From Rhodanobacter sp. L36 (GTDB taxonomy: Bacteria > Pseudomonadota > Gammaproteobacteria > Xanthomonadales > Rhodanobacteraceae), in NCBI RefSeq assembly GCF_009765755.1, contig NZ_LMUV01000002.1, positions 124,001 through 188,000 on the forward strand: DNA of 64,000 nucleotides, in the 5' to 3' direction. Both the position numbers and the translations under genes were made by a program. Numbering within the stretch: the first letter of the stretch is position 1; every line of letters begins with the position of its first letter. Shown here piece after piece: positions 25,811 to 35,453 of this stretch. The notes below the pieces were generated by a model, which saw nothing but the letters and a program-made list of their open reading frames with translations, made no database searches and was not told the DNA's origin.

Positions 25811-25840
25811 CCCCTCACCTCAATCCTCTCCCCGATGGGA
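25811..25840. repeat. Dispersed-repeat-like C-rich sequence at the kdpC end
   Basis: The stretch CCCCTCACCTCAATCCTCTC followed by CCCGATGGGA resembles a C-rich intergenic motif seen many times in proteobacterial genomes (CCCTCACC..CCTCTCCC type). Here it runs into the last codons of kdpC. A single copy in this window cannot prove dispersal, so the call rests on recall of the motif. Confidence 0.4.
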
Positions 25841-26422
25841 AGACGAAGTAGAACGTTGCGAATCCAGCGCGAGGTTGAGCTGCAACACATCCACGCGTGG
25901 CTCGCCGAGCATGCCGAGCTGCCGCCCTTCGGTGTATTCGCTCACCAAGGCCTGCACCTGCGACGCGCTCAAGCCGCGCGCACTTGCCACCCGAGCCAGC
26001 TGGTATTGCGCGGCGGCGGGGCTGATCTGCGGATCGAGTCCGCTGCCGGACGCGGTCACCAGATCGACCGGCACCGGCGCCGTGTTGCCCGGATCGGCGG
26101 CGCGCAGCGCGGCGATGCGCTGCTTCACCGCATCGGTCAGCGCCGGGTTGGTCGGGCCGAGATTGGAACCCGACGACGACGATGCGTTGTACGCGTTCGG
26201 ACTGGTGGCCGATGGACGACCCCAGAAGTATTTCGGATCGGTGAACGACTGGCCGATCAGTGCGGAACCGACCGGCTTGCCGTCCTTCACGATCAGGCTG
26301 CCGTTGGCCTGATGCGGAAAGATCAGTTGCGCGAGGCCAGTGGCAGCCAGCGGATAGAGCACGCCGGTGATGATGGTCATCACCAGCAGCAGGCAGAAGG
26401 ATTGACGCAGTAGCTTGCTCAT
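25820..26422 (-). CDS. kdpC: KdpC subunit of the K+-transporting ATPase
   Basis: This 200-aa protein has one N-terminal membrane helix ([19 protein letters not shown]) and a periplasmic domain with family motifs ([51 protein letters not shown]). KdpC stabilises the KdpFABC complex and supports KdpA selectivity. The last ~11 residues (after LALDSQ) run through a repeat-like sequence and lie beyond the usual family end. It follows the porin-like gene by seven bases. Confidence 0.96.
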   Translation of the reverse strand: MSKLLRQSFCLLLVMTIITGVLYPLAATGLAQLIFPHQANGSLIVKDGKPVGSALIGQSFTDPKYFWGRPSATSPNAYNASSSSGSNLGPTNPALTDAVKQRIAALRAADPGNTAPVPVDLVTASGSGLDPQISPAAAQYQLARVASARGLSASQVQALVSEYTEGRQLGMLGEPRVDVLQLNLALDSQRSTSSSHRGED

Positions 26423-26429
26423 GGTCGCC

Positions 26430-27890
26430 TCAGAAGTGAATGATCGCGTCGATGAGCGCGACCGCCTGGTCGTTTTTCTTGCCGCCGTTGTACGCGTCGA
26501 CGTCGTAGGAATGCTCGTAGCGAAGCTCCGGCTGGATCTCCAGATCCTGCGACACCCAGTGCGTGATGCCGACGGTGTGGCTGCTGTAGCGCGTGGCGAA
26601 GCCGGTGCGCTGTCCGCGTTCGTCGTTGTAGAACTCGTTGCGGATCGACAGCATGTTGCGCGGGCTCAACTCGATGTTGAGATAGTTGACCGCACCGAAC
26701 GCGCCCGCCTCGCCCGGCAGCGGCGACGATGCCACCACGCCCGGCGTGCCGCCGGGACCGAAGCCGGGAATGTTGCGGCCGAAGATGCGGTACGCCTCGG
26801 TGAGGATGTGCACCTTCTCGCTGAAGCGATGACCCCAGGTCATCACGTACATCTGCACGTTGTTGTAGTTGTAGTCGCTGCCGTTGAGGCTGTTGACGCA
26901 GGGATACAGCATGTCGTTGTTGCTGGCCGATACCCAGCGCGCGCAGGCTTGCAGCGTGGGACGTGCGGAGTGATTCCACGGTGCCGTGTCGTTGCTCGCG
27001 TTGATGCCGAGCTGCACCGTCCACTGAGGGCTCAATCGCGTGCTGGTCATGATGCCCATCTGCGTGTACGGATCGGTGGTGTAGAGAATCGAGTGCGTCA
27101 TCAGGTAGTTCTGCGGCGAGAACTGCGCCTCGATGTCCGGCGGCGACAGATAGCGTCCGACGCGCACGACCATGCCCTCGGCCACCCACGGGATGTAGAG
27201 GTCGCCGTAGAACAGCATCGGATCATCGCCATACACCTTGCCGGCCTGCGGACCGTTCGAGTTGGGGTGATTCAGCAACTGGTTGCTGAAGACGCCCTTC
27301 ATCACGGTGTAGTGGTAGTCGTAACCGTAGAGGTTGGAGATGTTGAAGCCCCAGTCGATGTGATCGGTCTGCACGGTGTCTTCCACGCGCTGGATGTTGA
27401 TCACCGCCTGGTCGAATTCGAGCCGGTTCGGCCGCGTGTTGTACGACAGCGGATAGTTGGTGAAGCCCGAGCTGCTGAGGTTGGCCGATGGAGTGATCCA
27501 GCCGAATACCTCAATGCGGTTGCGCTGCATCCAGTGACCGAGCGCGTTGCACGCCAGCGCTTTTTCCAGCGGATATTGCGCATTGGTATCCGGCACGCCG
27601 ATCGGCGCGGGCAAGGCACCGATCTGCCACTCGGACGACGGAAACGGCGGCGAATCGAGGGGCGCATCCATCGCGCGGCGCGGCGTGGGTGTCGCATTCG
27701 GATCGGCCGGCTGCGCATCTTCGCGATACGCCGCCGCGAGCCGCGTGCCGAAACCGTTGGAGCAATCGCTGCTGGCCGGCTGCGTCGATGCTGTTGCGCT
27801 ATCCGCTGCCGTGGCCGATGCGGCCATGGCCTGACCCGCTGGCGCCAGCGCGAGCAGCACGGAGAACGCGATGATCTTTTTCACTTGCAT
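26430..27890 (-). CDS. Outer-membrane beta-barrel protein inside the kdp operon
   Basis: This 486-aa protein has a signal peptide ([18 protein letters not shown]) and a long series of alternating amphipathic strands. Examples are [36 protein letters not shown] and [11 protein letters not shown]. It ends in IIHF, the terminal aromatic signature of outer-membrane barrels recognised by BAM. It resembles the putative porin group BBP2/OmpL-like. It sits between the 67-aa gene and kdpC on the same strand, seven bases before kdpC, so it is co-transcribed with the K+ pump. A role in K+ entry across the outer membrane is inferred from context only. Confidence 0.83.
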   Translation of the reverse strand: MQVKKIIAFSVLLALAPAGQAMAASATAADSATASTQPASSDCSNGFGTRLAAAYREDAQPADPNATPTPRRAMDAPLDSPPFPSSEWQIGALPAPIGVPDTNAQYPLEKALACNALGHWMQRNRIEVFGWITPSANLSSSGFTNYPLSYNTRPNRLEFDQAVINIQRVEDTVQTDHIDWGFNISNLYGYDYHYTVMKGVFSNQLLNHPNSNGPQAGKVYGDDPMLFYGDLYIPWVAEGMVVRVGRYLSPPDIEAQFSPQNYLMTHSILYTTDPYTQMGIMTSTRLSPQWTVQLGINASNDTAPWNHSARPTLQACARWVSASNNDMLYPCVNSLNGSDYNYNNVQMYVMTWGHRFSEKVHILTEAYRIFGRNIPGFGPGGTPGVVASSPLPGEAGAFGAVNYLNIELSPRNMLSIRNEFYNDERGQRTGFATRYSSHTVGITHWVSQDLEIQPELRYEHSYDVDAYNGGKKNDQAVALIDAIIHF

Positions 27891-27959
27891 GATGGTTCCT
27901 GGATCCGGCCCTCTGAGGAGAGCCGCCTTCTTGGTGTGTTGAATGTTTGCGGTCGGACG

Positions 27960-28163
27960 TCAGATCCCGGCGTAGCCGCCGAGCACGTAGTCGTCGTTGG
28001 CGTTGTCGGTCGACAGCGCTTCGCCGCTGACCCGCGCGGCGGGATGCGCGTGCATCGGCAGCGCGATCACCACGTCGCAGGCCGCATCGTTGGCCGACAG
28101 CCGCAGCTCCATGTCGGGATGGGTGTCGTCGGGTAGCGAGAACGAAAGTTTCAGGGTTTGCAT
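27960..28163 (-). CDS. Small 67-aa protein in the kdp operon
   Basis: A 67-aa reading frame starts at ATG 28163 with GAGGA eight bases upstream, 11 bases after the kdpB stop, and ends before the porin-like gene. It begins MQTLKLSFSLPDDTHPDMEL and ends DDYVLGGYAGI. It has no signal peptide or membrane helix and is acidic at the C-terminus. The ribosome site and tight operon placement argue that it is translated. I do not recognise a family. A small cytoplasmic modulator of the pump is possible, but that is a guess. Confidence 0.68.
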   Translation of the reverse strand: MQTLKLSFSLPDDTHPDMELRLSANDAACDVVIALPMHAHPAARVSGEALSTDNANDDYVLGGYAGI

Positions 28164-28174
28164 GGCGTTGTTCC

Positions 28175-30247
28175 TCAGGCCAGCCCGAAAAGGACCAGCA
28201 GCATGTCGATGAGCTTGATGCCGACGAACGGCACAATCACGCCGCCCAGGCCGTAGACCAGCAGGTTGCGGCGCAGCAGCGCACCGGCACCGAGCGCGCG
28301 GTACTTCACACCTTTCAGTGCCAGCGGAATCAACGCGATGATGATCAGCGCGTTGAAGATCACCGCCGACAGGATCGCGCTGCGCGGGGTCGCCAGGTGC
28401 ATCACGTTGAGCGCGTTGAGCGCCGGATAGGTCGTGGCGAATGCGGCCGGGATGATCGCGAAATACTTGGCGATATCGTTGGCGATCGAGAAAGTCGTGA
28501 GGGAGCCGCGCGTGATCAGCATTTGCTTGCCGATCGCCACCACCTCGATGAGCTTGGTCGGGTTGGAATCGAGGTCGACCATGTTGCCGGCCTCTTTCGC
28601 GGCCTGCGTGCCGGTGTTCATCGCCACCGCAACGTCGGCCTGCGCCAGCGCCGGCGCATCGTTGGTGCCGTCGCCGCACATCGCTACCAATCGGTTTTCG
28701 GACTGGATGTCGCGGATCAGTTTGAGCTTCGCTTCCGGCGTGGCTTCGGCGAGAAAATCGTCGACGCCGGCCTCGGCCGCGATGGCGGCGGCAGTGAGCG
28801 GATTGTCGCCGGTGATCATGATGGTCTTGATGCCCATCTTGCGCATTTCGGCGAAGCGCTCCTTGATGCCGACCTTGACGATGTCCTTCAGCTCGATCAC
28901 GCCAAGCGCGATGGCACCTTCGGTGACGATCAGCGGCGTGGCGCCGCGACGCGCGATGTCCTCGGCCATGCGCTTGAGCAGCGGCGGCAGATGGCTGTTT
29001 TGCGCATCGAGATGTTTCTCCACCGCATCGAGCGCACCCTTGCGGATGTGCCGGCTGCCCAGATCCACGCCGCTCATGCGCGTCTGCGCGGTGAACGGCA
29101 CGAACTGCGCCTCGCCGTCGGCGAGCTGGCGCTCTTCGAGGGCGTACTTTTCTTGGGCGAGCACGATCACGCTGCGGCCTTCCGGCGTCTCGTCGGCGAG
29201 CGAAGCCAGCTGCGCCGCTTCGGCCAGCACGTTTTCCGCGATGCCCGGTGCTGGATGGAACGCGACCGCTTGGCGATTACCGAGTGTGATGGTGCCGGTC
29301 TTGTCGAGCAGCAGCACGTCGACGTCGCCGGCCGCTTCCACCGCGCGACCGGACGTGGCGATCACGTTGGCGCGGATCATCCGATCCATGCCGGCGATGC
29401 CGATCGCCGAGAGCAATGCGCCGATGGTGGTTGGGATCAGACACACCAGCAGCGCGATCAGCACGGTGAGCGTGATCGGATGACCGGCACCGGTCGCCTG
29501 CACGCTGTAGATCGAGTACGGCAGCAGCGTGGCGCAGGCGAGCAGGAAGATCAGCGTGAACTTGGCCAGCAGGATGGTCAGCGCGATTTCGTTCGGCGTC
29601 TTGCGGCGCTTGGAGCCTTCGACCATCGCGATCATGCGGTCGAGAAAACTCTCGCCCGGGTTGCTGGTGATGCGCACCACCAGCCAGTCCGACAGCACGC
29701 GCGTGCCGCCAGTGACCGCGCTGCGATCGCCACCGGATTCGCGGATCACCGGCGCGGATTCGCCGGTGATCGCACTCTCGTCCACGCTGGCTGCACCGAT
29801 CACCACCTCGCCGTCTCCGGGCATCGAATCGCCCGCTTCGACCAGCACGTGATGGCCGGTGCGCAATTCGCTCGACGGCGTGAAAGTGATCGCTGCGTTC
29901 CGATCAGCGGACGCCAGCTTCCTGGCGACGACGTCCTTGCGCGAGCTGCGCAGCGCATCGGCCTGTGCCTTGCCGCGTCCTTCCGCCAGTGCTTCGGCGA
30001 AGTTCGCGAACAGCAGCGTGAACCACAGCCACAAACTCACCCAGAAAATGAAACCGGTCGGTGCCTCGCCGTGCCCCGCGAGCGCCTGCACCCACAGCAA
30101 GGTGGTCAGCACGCTGCACACGAACACCACGAACATCACCGGGTTGCGGAATTGCAACCGCGGCGACAACTTGCGGAACGAATCGGCCAGGGCCGTGGCG
30201 ACCAGCGCGCGATCAAAGCTGCGCGCGGCTTGGGTTTGCGAAGTCAT
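28175..30247 (-). CDS. kdpB: KdpB, ATP-hydrolysing subunit of the K+ pump
   Basis: This 690-aa P-type ATPase has the phosphorylated Asp at D315 in [13 protein letters not shown] and the actuator motif ITGESAPV. It also has the nucleotide-domain segment [20 protein letters not shown] and about seven membrane helices. The Ser of the TGES motif is kept; in E. coli KdpB this Ser is phosphorylated to inhibit the pump. KdpB couples ATP hydrolysis to K+ uptake through KdpA. It follows kdpA by 32 bases with CAGGAAC as ribosome site. Confidence 0.98.
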   Translation of the reverse strand: MTSQTQAARSFDRALVATALADSFRKLSPRLQFRNPVMFVVFVCSVLTTLLWVQALAGHGEAPTGFIFWVSLWLWFTLLFANFAEALAEGRGKAQADALRSSRKDVVARKLASADRNAAITFTPSSELRTGHHVLVEAGDSMPGDGEVVIGAASVDESAITGESAPVIRESGGDRSAVTGGTRVLSDWLVVRITSNPGESFLDRMIAMVEGSKRRKTPNEIALTILLAKFTLIFLLACATLLPYSIYSVQATGAGHPITLTVLIALLVCLIPTTIGALLSAIGIAGMDRMIRANVIATSGRAVEAAGDVDVLLLDKTGTITLGNRQAVAFHPAPGIAENVLAEAAQLASLADETPEGRSVIVLAQEKYALEERQLADGEAQFVPFTAQTRMSGVDLGSRHIRKGALDAVEKHLDAQNSHLPPLLKRMAEDIARRGATPLIVTEGAIALGVIELKDIVKVGIKERFAEMRKMGIKTIMITGDNPLTAAAIAAEAGVDDFLAEATPEAKLKLIRDIQSENRLVAMCGDGTNDAPALAQADVAVAMNTGTQAAKEAGNMVDLDSNPTKLIEVVAIGKQMLITRGSLTTFSIANDIAKYFAIIPAAFATTYPALNALNVMHLATPRSAILSAVIFNALIIIALIPLALKGVKYRALGAGALLRRNLLVYGLGGVIVPFVGIKLIDMLLVLFGLA

Positions 30248-30279
30248 GGAAGCGAGTTCCTGAATAATTCAATGAGTCA

Positions 30280-32058
30280 TCAGTGCGCGGACATCAGCTG
30301 CTCGGCGATCGGGCCAAGTGCGAGTGCGGGCAGAAAAGTGAGCGCGCCGACCACGATCACCACGCAGGCCAGCAGCGTGACGAAGAGCGGCGTGTGCGTC
30401 GGCAAGGTGCCGGCGGATTCGGGCACGTGGCGCTTGCTGGCGAGTGAACCAGCCATCGCCAGCATCGCGATGGCGAGGGGAAAGCGTGCAAAGAACATGC
30501 ACAGGCCGAGCAGCACATTCCAGAACGGCGTGTTGGCCGAGAGTCCGCCGAACGCACTGCCGTTGTTGTTGGAAGCCGAACTCACCGCATAGAGAATTTC
30601 GCTGAAACCGTGCGCGCCGGGATTCGCCACGCCGGCGACACCCGCCGGCACCATCACCGCGATCGCCGTGCAGATCACCACCAGCGCACACGGCAACAAC
30701 ACCGCAAGGCTGGCCATCTTCATCTCGTACGCTTCGATCTTCTTGCCGAGGTATTCCGGCGTGCGGCCGACCATCAACCCGGCGATGAATACCGCGACCA
30801 CCGCGAACGCGAGCATGCCGTACAGACCCGAGCCGACGCCGCCGAAAATCACTTCGCCCAGCTGCATCAGCCACATCGGCACCAGCCCGCCGAGCGGCGT
30901 GAGCGAATCGTGCATCGCGTTCACCGCGCCGCACGAAGCGGCCGTGGTGATCGCGGCGAACAGTCCGGACGAGGCGATGCCGAAGCGCGTTTCCTTGCCT
31001 TCCATGTTGCCGCCGGCCTGCGTCGCCGAAGCGTGCGCATCGATGGCCAGGCCATGCAGCGCCGGATTGCCGGCCTGCTCCGCCGCGACCAGGCCGATGG
31101 TCAACGGAATGAAGATCACCAGCATGGTGGCGAGGATCGCCCAGCCCTGACGACGGTCGCCGACCTGCTTGCCGAACATGTAGCAAAGGCCGCCGGGGAT
31201 CAGGAAGATCGCCAGCATCTCGATGAAATTCGACAGCGGCGTCGGGTTCTCGTACGGGTGTGCCGAGTTCGCGTTGAAGAACCCTCCGCCATTGGTACCG
31301 AGCTGCTTGATCGCGATCTGCGATGCCGCCGGACCCATCGGCAATGTCTGCGTGGTGACCGCCGTCTGCGTGGTCAGATCATGGCCCGCAGCATCCTTCG
31401 CCGTAGTGGCATAGCTGCTCGCCTGCAGCACCGGGACATCGACGTAGGGCTTGAAGTTCTGCACCACGCCCTGCGACACCAGCAGCACGGTCATCAGCAG
31501 CGACAACGGCATCAGCAGGTACAAAGTGCTGCGCGTGAGGTCGACCCAGAAGTTGCCGAGGCCTTTCGCACTGCGCCGGCTGAAGCCGCGCACGACGGCC
31601 ACCAGCACCGCGATGCCGGTGGCGGCAGAAAGGAAGTTCTGCACGGCCAGCCCCAGCATCTGGGTCAAGTAGCTCATCGTCGATTCGCCGGCGTAACCCT
31701 GCCAGTTGGTGTTGCTGGCAAAACTGATCGCCGTGTTCATTGCCGAATCGGACGACACCGCGCCGAAGTGCTGCGGGTTCAACGGCAGCCACTGCTGCAC
31801 ACGTTGCAGCACGAACACCACCAGTACGCCGAGCACGTTGAACAGCAGCATGGCCAGCGCGTAACGTTTCCAGCCCATGTCTTCGCTGTGGCTGATGCCG
31901 CACAGGCGATAAATGCCGCGCTCGATACGGCCGCCCAAACGCGTCACGCGATTCGGCGCATCGGCGAACACCAGCGCCATGTAGCTGCCGACAGGTTTCA
32001 CAAGCAGCAGCAACACGATCAAAAAAACCGCGATCTGCAAGCAGTCGTTGGTGGTCAT
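30280..32058 (-). CDS. kdpA: KdpA, K+-channel-like subunit
   Basis: This 592-aa membrane protein has the four pseudo-repeats of the SKT superfamily. Selectivity-filter-like segments include [49 protein letters not shown] and [18 protein letters not shown] 32058 ([13 protein letters not shown]) is chosen because it overlaps the kdpF stop by four bases (ATGA). KdpA binds K+ selectively and feeds it to KdpB. Confidence 0.98.
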   Translation of the reverse strand: MTTNDCLQIAVFLIVLLLLVKPVGSYMALVFADAPNRVTRLGGRIERGIYRLCGISHSEDMGWKRYALAMLLFNVLGVLVVFVLQRVQQWLPLNPQHFGAVSSDSAMNTAISFASNTNWQGYAGESTMSYLTQMLGLAVQNFLSAATGIAVLVAVVRGFSRRSAKGLGNFWVDLTRSTLYLLMPLSLLMTVLLVSQGVVQNFKPYVDVPVLQASSYATTAKDAAGHDLTTQTAVTTQTLPMGPAASQIAIKQLGTNGGGFFNANSAHPYENPTPLSNFIEMLAIFLIPGGLCYMFGKQVGDRRQGWAILATMLVIFIPLTIGLVAAEQAGNPALHGLAIDAHASATQAGGNMEGKETRFGIASSGLFAAITTAASCGAVNAMHDSLTPLGGLVPMWLMQLGEVIFGGVGSGLYGMLAFAVVAVFIAGLMVGRTPEYLGKKIEAYEMKMASLAVLLPCALVVICTAIAVMVPAGVAGVANPGAHGFSEILYAVSSASNNNGSAFGGLSANTPFWNVLLGLCMFFARFPLAIAMLAMAGSLASKRHVPESAGTLPTHTPLFVTLLACVVIVVGALTFLPALALGPIAEQLMSAH

Positions 32059-32147
32059 TCGAACCACTCCGGCTTGAGCAGAGCCACGCACAAGTAGCCG
32101 ACCAGCAGCACCGCGATGACCGCGGCGATGGCATAGGAAACGTTCAT
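32055..32147 (-). CDS. kdpF: KdpF, small stabilising subunit
   Basis: A 30-aa single-helix peptide begins [20 protein letters not shown] and ends LLKPEWFE, matching the short KdpF peptides (LLxPExF end). It overlaps the kdpA start by four bases. KdpF sits at the KdpA-KdpB interface and stabilises the complex. It is easily missed because of its size. Confidence 0.93.
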   Translation of the reverse strand: MNVSYAIAAVIAVLLVGYLCVALLKPEWFE

Positions 32148-32175
32148 GACGAGGTACTCATCGGATAGACGCGCA

Positions 32176-32268
32176 TCACTTGCGCGGGCCAAGCCGATCG
32201 CAGATCAGCAGGAAACCCAGCGTGGCCGCGCAGAGTACGAGGAGAAACAACACATAGACGAAATCCAT
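32176..32268 (-). CDS. Second 30-aa single-helix peptide upstream of kdpF
   Basis: ATG 32268 opens a 30-codon frame encoding a peptide that starts MDFVYVLFLLVLCAATLGF and ends DRLGPRK, with one membrane helix and a basic C-terminus. It lies 28 bases upstream of kdpF on the same strand, as the first gene of the kdp transcript. Similar short peptides with a C/E-R-L ending occur, as I recall, ahead of kdpF in other Gram-negatives. It is not KdpF itself, which follows. Its role is unknown; a regulatory leader or an extra subunit are options. Confidence 0.65.
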   Translation of the reverse strand: MDFVYVLFLLVLCAATLGFLLICDRLGPRK

Positions 32269-32340
32269 CGACGCCAGCTCGCTTGGGAGAGGCGTGCACT
32301 TTAGAAAGCGCGGTCTATGAAAGGGGTAGCGATTCGGCCG

Positions 32341-32362
32341 TTGCGTATAAAGAACGCGTAAA
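32341..32362 (-). promoter_or_regulatory. Possible KdpE-responsive promoter region
   Basis: Between the DedA-rhodanese stop and the first kdp peptide, the minus strand holds an AT-rich patch. It contains TTTACG and TTCTTTATA, about 75-95 bases upstream of ATG 32268. E. coli KdpE binds a T-rich TTTATA...TTTACA site, here with the elements in reversed order. It is the only AT-rich patch in the gap. This is a tentative site. Confidence 0.35.
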
Positions 32363-32386
32363 TTTTTCGGCGTGCGCCAAACGCGA

Positions 32387-33370
32387 TCAGCCTGCGGCGT
32401 GCAGTGCTTCTTCGGATGGCGCGAGCGTTTCCTGCGGCAATCGTTCGATGGTGTAGCCGGCGGCATCCCAGGCATCCAGCCCACCGAGCAGCGGCCGCAC
32501 GCGTCGATAACCTTGTTCCATCAGGCGCTTCGCGATCTTGGCGGCGGAGACCTCATTCGGACAATTGCAATAGACGATCAGCTCGCGATCGAGCGGTATG
32601 TCGTACACGGTGCGATCGATGCCTTGCGCATCGACCATCAGGGCGCCGGGAATGACACGATTATCGAGCAGGCGCGACGATGCCGAGCGCACGTCGATCA
32701 CGGCAATCGCCTTGTCATTCGACATGGCGTCGTTCAATTCGTCGACGCTGATGCGCGACATGCGCAAGGTCATCAGCAAGCGCCGGCGCTGCCACCACTT
32801 GCCGACGATGTAGAGCGCAAGCAGGCCCATCAGAATTTCGAACGCGAGCGTGCCGGCATTGGCGATGCGCGTGAGCAGCACGTCGATCTGCATCGAGAAA
32901 AAGAATCCGAGCGCCACCGCGACACTGGCCCAGATCAGCGAACCGAGCACATCGAACAGCACGAATACCGGCAACCGCAGGCCCATCGCGCCGACCAGCG
33001 GCGGCGCCACCGTCGACAAGCCCGGGATGAATTTCGCGACCAGCAAAATCTGTCCGCGCCAGCGATCGAAACGCAACTCCGACTGGCGCACGCAGGAGTC
33101 CGGCGACAACGAAACGCGACAGAGCGTACGCATGACGCCCGCACCGAAACGGCGACCAGCCCAGTACCAGGCGAGATCGCTGAGCAGGCAGGCGGCGATC
33201 GTGACAACCAGCACCGCGACCAACGACAGCTCGCCATTCGCGGCCAGCGCGCCCGCCACCACCAAGGTCGGCACCGCAGGCACAGGCACGCCGGCTTGCT
33301 CCACCAGCACGTTGATGAAGACCAGCAGCAAGCCGTAGTGCGCGATGAGCGCGATGATTTCGTGGGCCAT
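32387..33370 (-). CDS. DedA-family membrane protein fused to a rhodanese domain
   Basis: This 327-aa protein combines an N-terminal DedA domain (about residues 1-200) with a C-terminal rhodanese domain (about 208-312). The DedA part has the VEQAGVPVPAVPTLV re-entrant segment and KFIPGLSTVAPPLVGAMG. The rhodanese has DVRSA and the active loop VYCNCPNEVSAAK, with C268 the likely persulfide Cys. DedA proteins are linked to lipid-carrier recycling and membrane potential; rhodaneses move sulfane sulfur. The two-domain form is known in proteobacteria, but its role is not settled. ATG 33370 fits the DedA N-terminus; the longer frame upstream lacks family residues. Confidence 0.88.
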   Translation of the reverse strand: MAHEIIALIAHYGLLLVFINVLVEQAGVPVPAVPTLVVAGALAANGELSLVAVLVVTIAACLLSDLAWYWAGRRFGAGVMRTLCRVSLSPDSCVRQSELRFDRWRGQILLVAKFIPGLSTVAPPLVGAMGLRLPVFVLFDVLGSLIWASVAVALGFFFSMQIDVLLTRIANAGTLAFEILMGLLALYIVGKWWQRRRLLMTLRMSRISVDELNDAMSNDKAIAVIDVRSASSRLLDNRVIPGALMVDAQGIDRTVYDIPLDRELIVYCNCPNEVSAAKIAKRLMEQGYRRVRPLLGGLDAWDAAGYTIERLPQETLAPSEEALHAAG

Positions 33371-33533
33371 CGAAACGGGTCCCGGTGCGCGGTCGCCCGA
33401 CCGCAGATGCCCATCATTGGGCCAGGCATCGTCCATTGCAAATGCGCTACGCCATGTGCCTGCGCGGTGGTTGAACCTGTCGCTCAGGTCACGATGCGGC
33501 ACGATGCCCGGCGACGCAACGGACGGCGCGCCC

Positions 33534-33539
33534 TATAAT
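33534..33539 (+). promoter_or_regulatory. ispB: Consensus -10 box for ispB
   Basis: A perfect TATAAT lies 27 bases upstream of ATG 33567. The -35 region is not recognisable at 16-18 bases spacing, so it would be an extended or activator-assisted promoter. The divergent DedA gene starts 163 bases away. Confidence 0.45.
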
Positions 33540-33566
33540 CAAGAATCACGCCGCCCCGAAGCCTCC

Positions 33567-34583
33567 ATGAAACCGATGCCAGACGACGCCAGCCGCCCTG
33601 CCGACTTCGCCGATGTACGCGACCTCGCAGCCGACGACATGCAACGCGTCGATGCGCTGATTCGCCACCGGCTTTCGTCCGACGTGGTGCTGATCAACCA
33701 GATCGCCGACCACATCATCGCCAGCGGCGGCAAACGCCTGCGGCCGATGCTGCACACACTGGCGGCAGGCGCGGCGGGTTACACGGGCGAGCAGCACATC
33801 AAGCTGGCGGCGGTGATCGAATTCATCCACACCTCGACCCTGCTGCACGATGACGTGGTCGACGAATCCGACTTGCGCCGCGGCCGCAAGACCGCCAACG
33901 CGCTGTGGGGCAATGCGGCCAGCGTGCTGGTCGGCGATTTTCTTTATTCGCGCTCGTTCCAGCTGATGGTGGAACTGGACGACATGCGCATCATGCGCAT
34001 CCTCGCCGATACCACCAACACGATCGCCGAAGGCGAAGTGCTGCAACTGCTCAACATCGGCAACGCGGACGTGAGCGAGGCGTCATATCTGGCGGTGATC
34101 GAGCGCAAGACTGCGGTGCTGTTTGCCGCGGCCACCGAACTCGGCGGCATTCTCGGCGGCCTGCCTGATGCGCAGGTTGCGGCGCTGCGCGAGTACGGCA
34201 TGCAACTCGGCTACGCGTTCCAGATCGCCGACGATCTGCTGGATTACATCAGCGACGCGGACACGCTGGGCAAGAACATCGGCGACGATCTCGCCGAAGG
34301 CAAGCCGACCTTGCCGCTGATCTACGCGCTGGAATGTGCACAGTCGAATTCGGCCAGCAGCGACCAGGCGAAATCGCTGCGTCACGCGATCGAGCAAGGC
34401 GGACTGGAGTCGCTCGACCTGATCATCGCGGCGATCCGCGAGTCGGGCGCGCTGGATCGCACGCACGAACGCGCGCTGAAACACGCCCAAGCCGCTCGCG
34501 ATACGCTCGATGTATTGCCGCCGTCGGCGTACCGCGATGCGCTTGCCACGCTGGCCGATTACTCGGTGCAGCGCACGTTCTGA
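33567..34583 (+). CDS. ispB: Octaprenyl diphosphate synthase
   Basis: This 338-aa trans-polyprenyl synthase has the first Asp-rich motif D95-D-x-x-D99 (LLHDDVVDES) and the second in QIADDLLDY. It also has the substrate-binding GGKRLRPML. The family chain-elongates farnesyl diphosphate with isopentenyl diphosphate to make the side chain of ubiquinone. The residues before the first motif (EFIHTSTLLHDD) are small, which is typical for long-chain products. The chain length (C40 assumed) cannot be read. ATG 33567 follows the TATAAT box. Ubiquinone hydroxylase genes lie nearby on the other strand. Confidence 0.93.
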   Translation: MKPMPDDASRPADFADVRDLAADDMQRVDALIRHRLSSDVVLINQIADHIIASGGKRLRPMLHTLAAGAAGYTGEQHIKLAAVIEFIHTSTLLHDDVVDESDLRRGRKTANALWGNAASVLVGDFLYSRSFQLMVELDDMRIMRILADTTNTIAEGEVLQLLNIGNADVSEASYLAVIERKTAVLFAAATELGGILGGLPDAQVAALREYGMQLGYAFQIADDLLDYISDADTLGKNIGDDLAEGKPTLPLIYALECAQSNSASSDQAKSLRHAIEQGGLESLDLIIAAIRESGALDRTHERALKHAQAARDTLDVLPPSAYRDALATLADYSVQRTF

Positions 34584-34604
34584 GACAGCTTTATTCGTGC
34601 GATA

Positions 34605-35399
34605 TCAGGGCATGCCGGCGAAAGCCGCGCGCAGCCAATCGTGCATCAGGCGATAGCTGCGTTGCGCGGCTTTTTCGTCGTAGCGGCAGCCGGGTGAGTT
34701 TTCGCCTTTCTCGGTGAAGCAATGCACGGCATGGCCGATCACCACAAATTGCCAGTCAGCCGGGCTGCCACGCATCTCGTCCATGAATTTGTCGGCGTCG
34801 GGCATGGTGCCTTTGTCGTCGGCACCATTCATCGCCAGTACGCGTGCCTTGATGTTCTTGCCGAGTGCGGGATTGTCTGTGGTGAGGCCGCCGTGGAACG
34901 ACACCACAGCTGCGACATCGGCGCCGCTGCGTGCGAGATCCAGCACCGCCGAGCCGCCGAAGCAGAAACCGATGGCGGCCAGTTTGCCGGCATCGATCGG
35001 CGACGTTTTCGCCTGCGCCTTGAGTTGCGCGAGCGCTTCGTTGATGCGTTTGCGCATCAGTGCGCGATCGCCATACAACGGCTTCGTCGCGGCGGTAGCC
35101 TGATCCGCATTGCCAACCGTGGGTCGCACACTGGCGCCATACATGTCGGTGAGCAGGATGACGTAATCCTTGCCGGCGATCATGTCGGCCTTCTGGACGG
35201 CTACATTGTTCACGCCGTACCAGTTCGGCACCATTACGAGACCGGGCCGTTTGGCGGAACTGGCGTCGTCGTAGACGAGCACGCTGTGGAATGTGGTGCC
35301 GTCGAGCGTCCAGTTCACCGGACGGTGGACCATCTTGGCCTGGGTGGCGAGCGAGGTGCCGGCAAGCAACAACAGGCAACAGAGTCGGGCGATGCGCAT
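34605..35399 (-). CDS. Exported dienelactone-hydrolase-like protein
   Basis: This 264-aa alpha/beta hydrolase has a signal peptide (LCCLLLLAGTSLATQA). The catalytic triad is complete in the dienelactone-hydrolase pattern: C146 in GFCFGGS, D194 in NGADDKGT and H226 in GHAVHCFTE. The Cys nucleophile favours the dienelactone hydrolase branch over lipases. The physiological ester or lactone is unknown; the family often acts on small lactones. It is convergent with ispB with 21 bases between stops and no terminator hairpin seen. Confidence 0.87.
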   Translation of the reverse strand: MRIARLCCLLLLAGTSLATQAKMVHRPVNWTLDGTTFHSVLVYDDASSAKRPGLVMVPNWYGVNNVAVQKADMIAGKDYVILLTDMYGASVRPTVGNADQATAATKPLYGDRALMRKRINEALAQLKAQAKTSPIDAGKLAAIGFCFGGSAVLDLARSGADVAAVVSFHGGLTTDNPALGKNIKARVLAMNGADDKGTMPDADKFMDEMRGSPADWQFVVIGHAVHCFTEKGENSPGCRYDEKAAQRSYRLMHDWLRAAFAGMP

Positions 35400-35453
35400 G
35401 ACAGGTTCTCCAGCGTCGGTGATGAGTCGTTTTTGGTGCAGCAAGGCGCGAAT

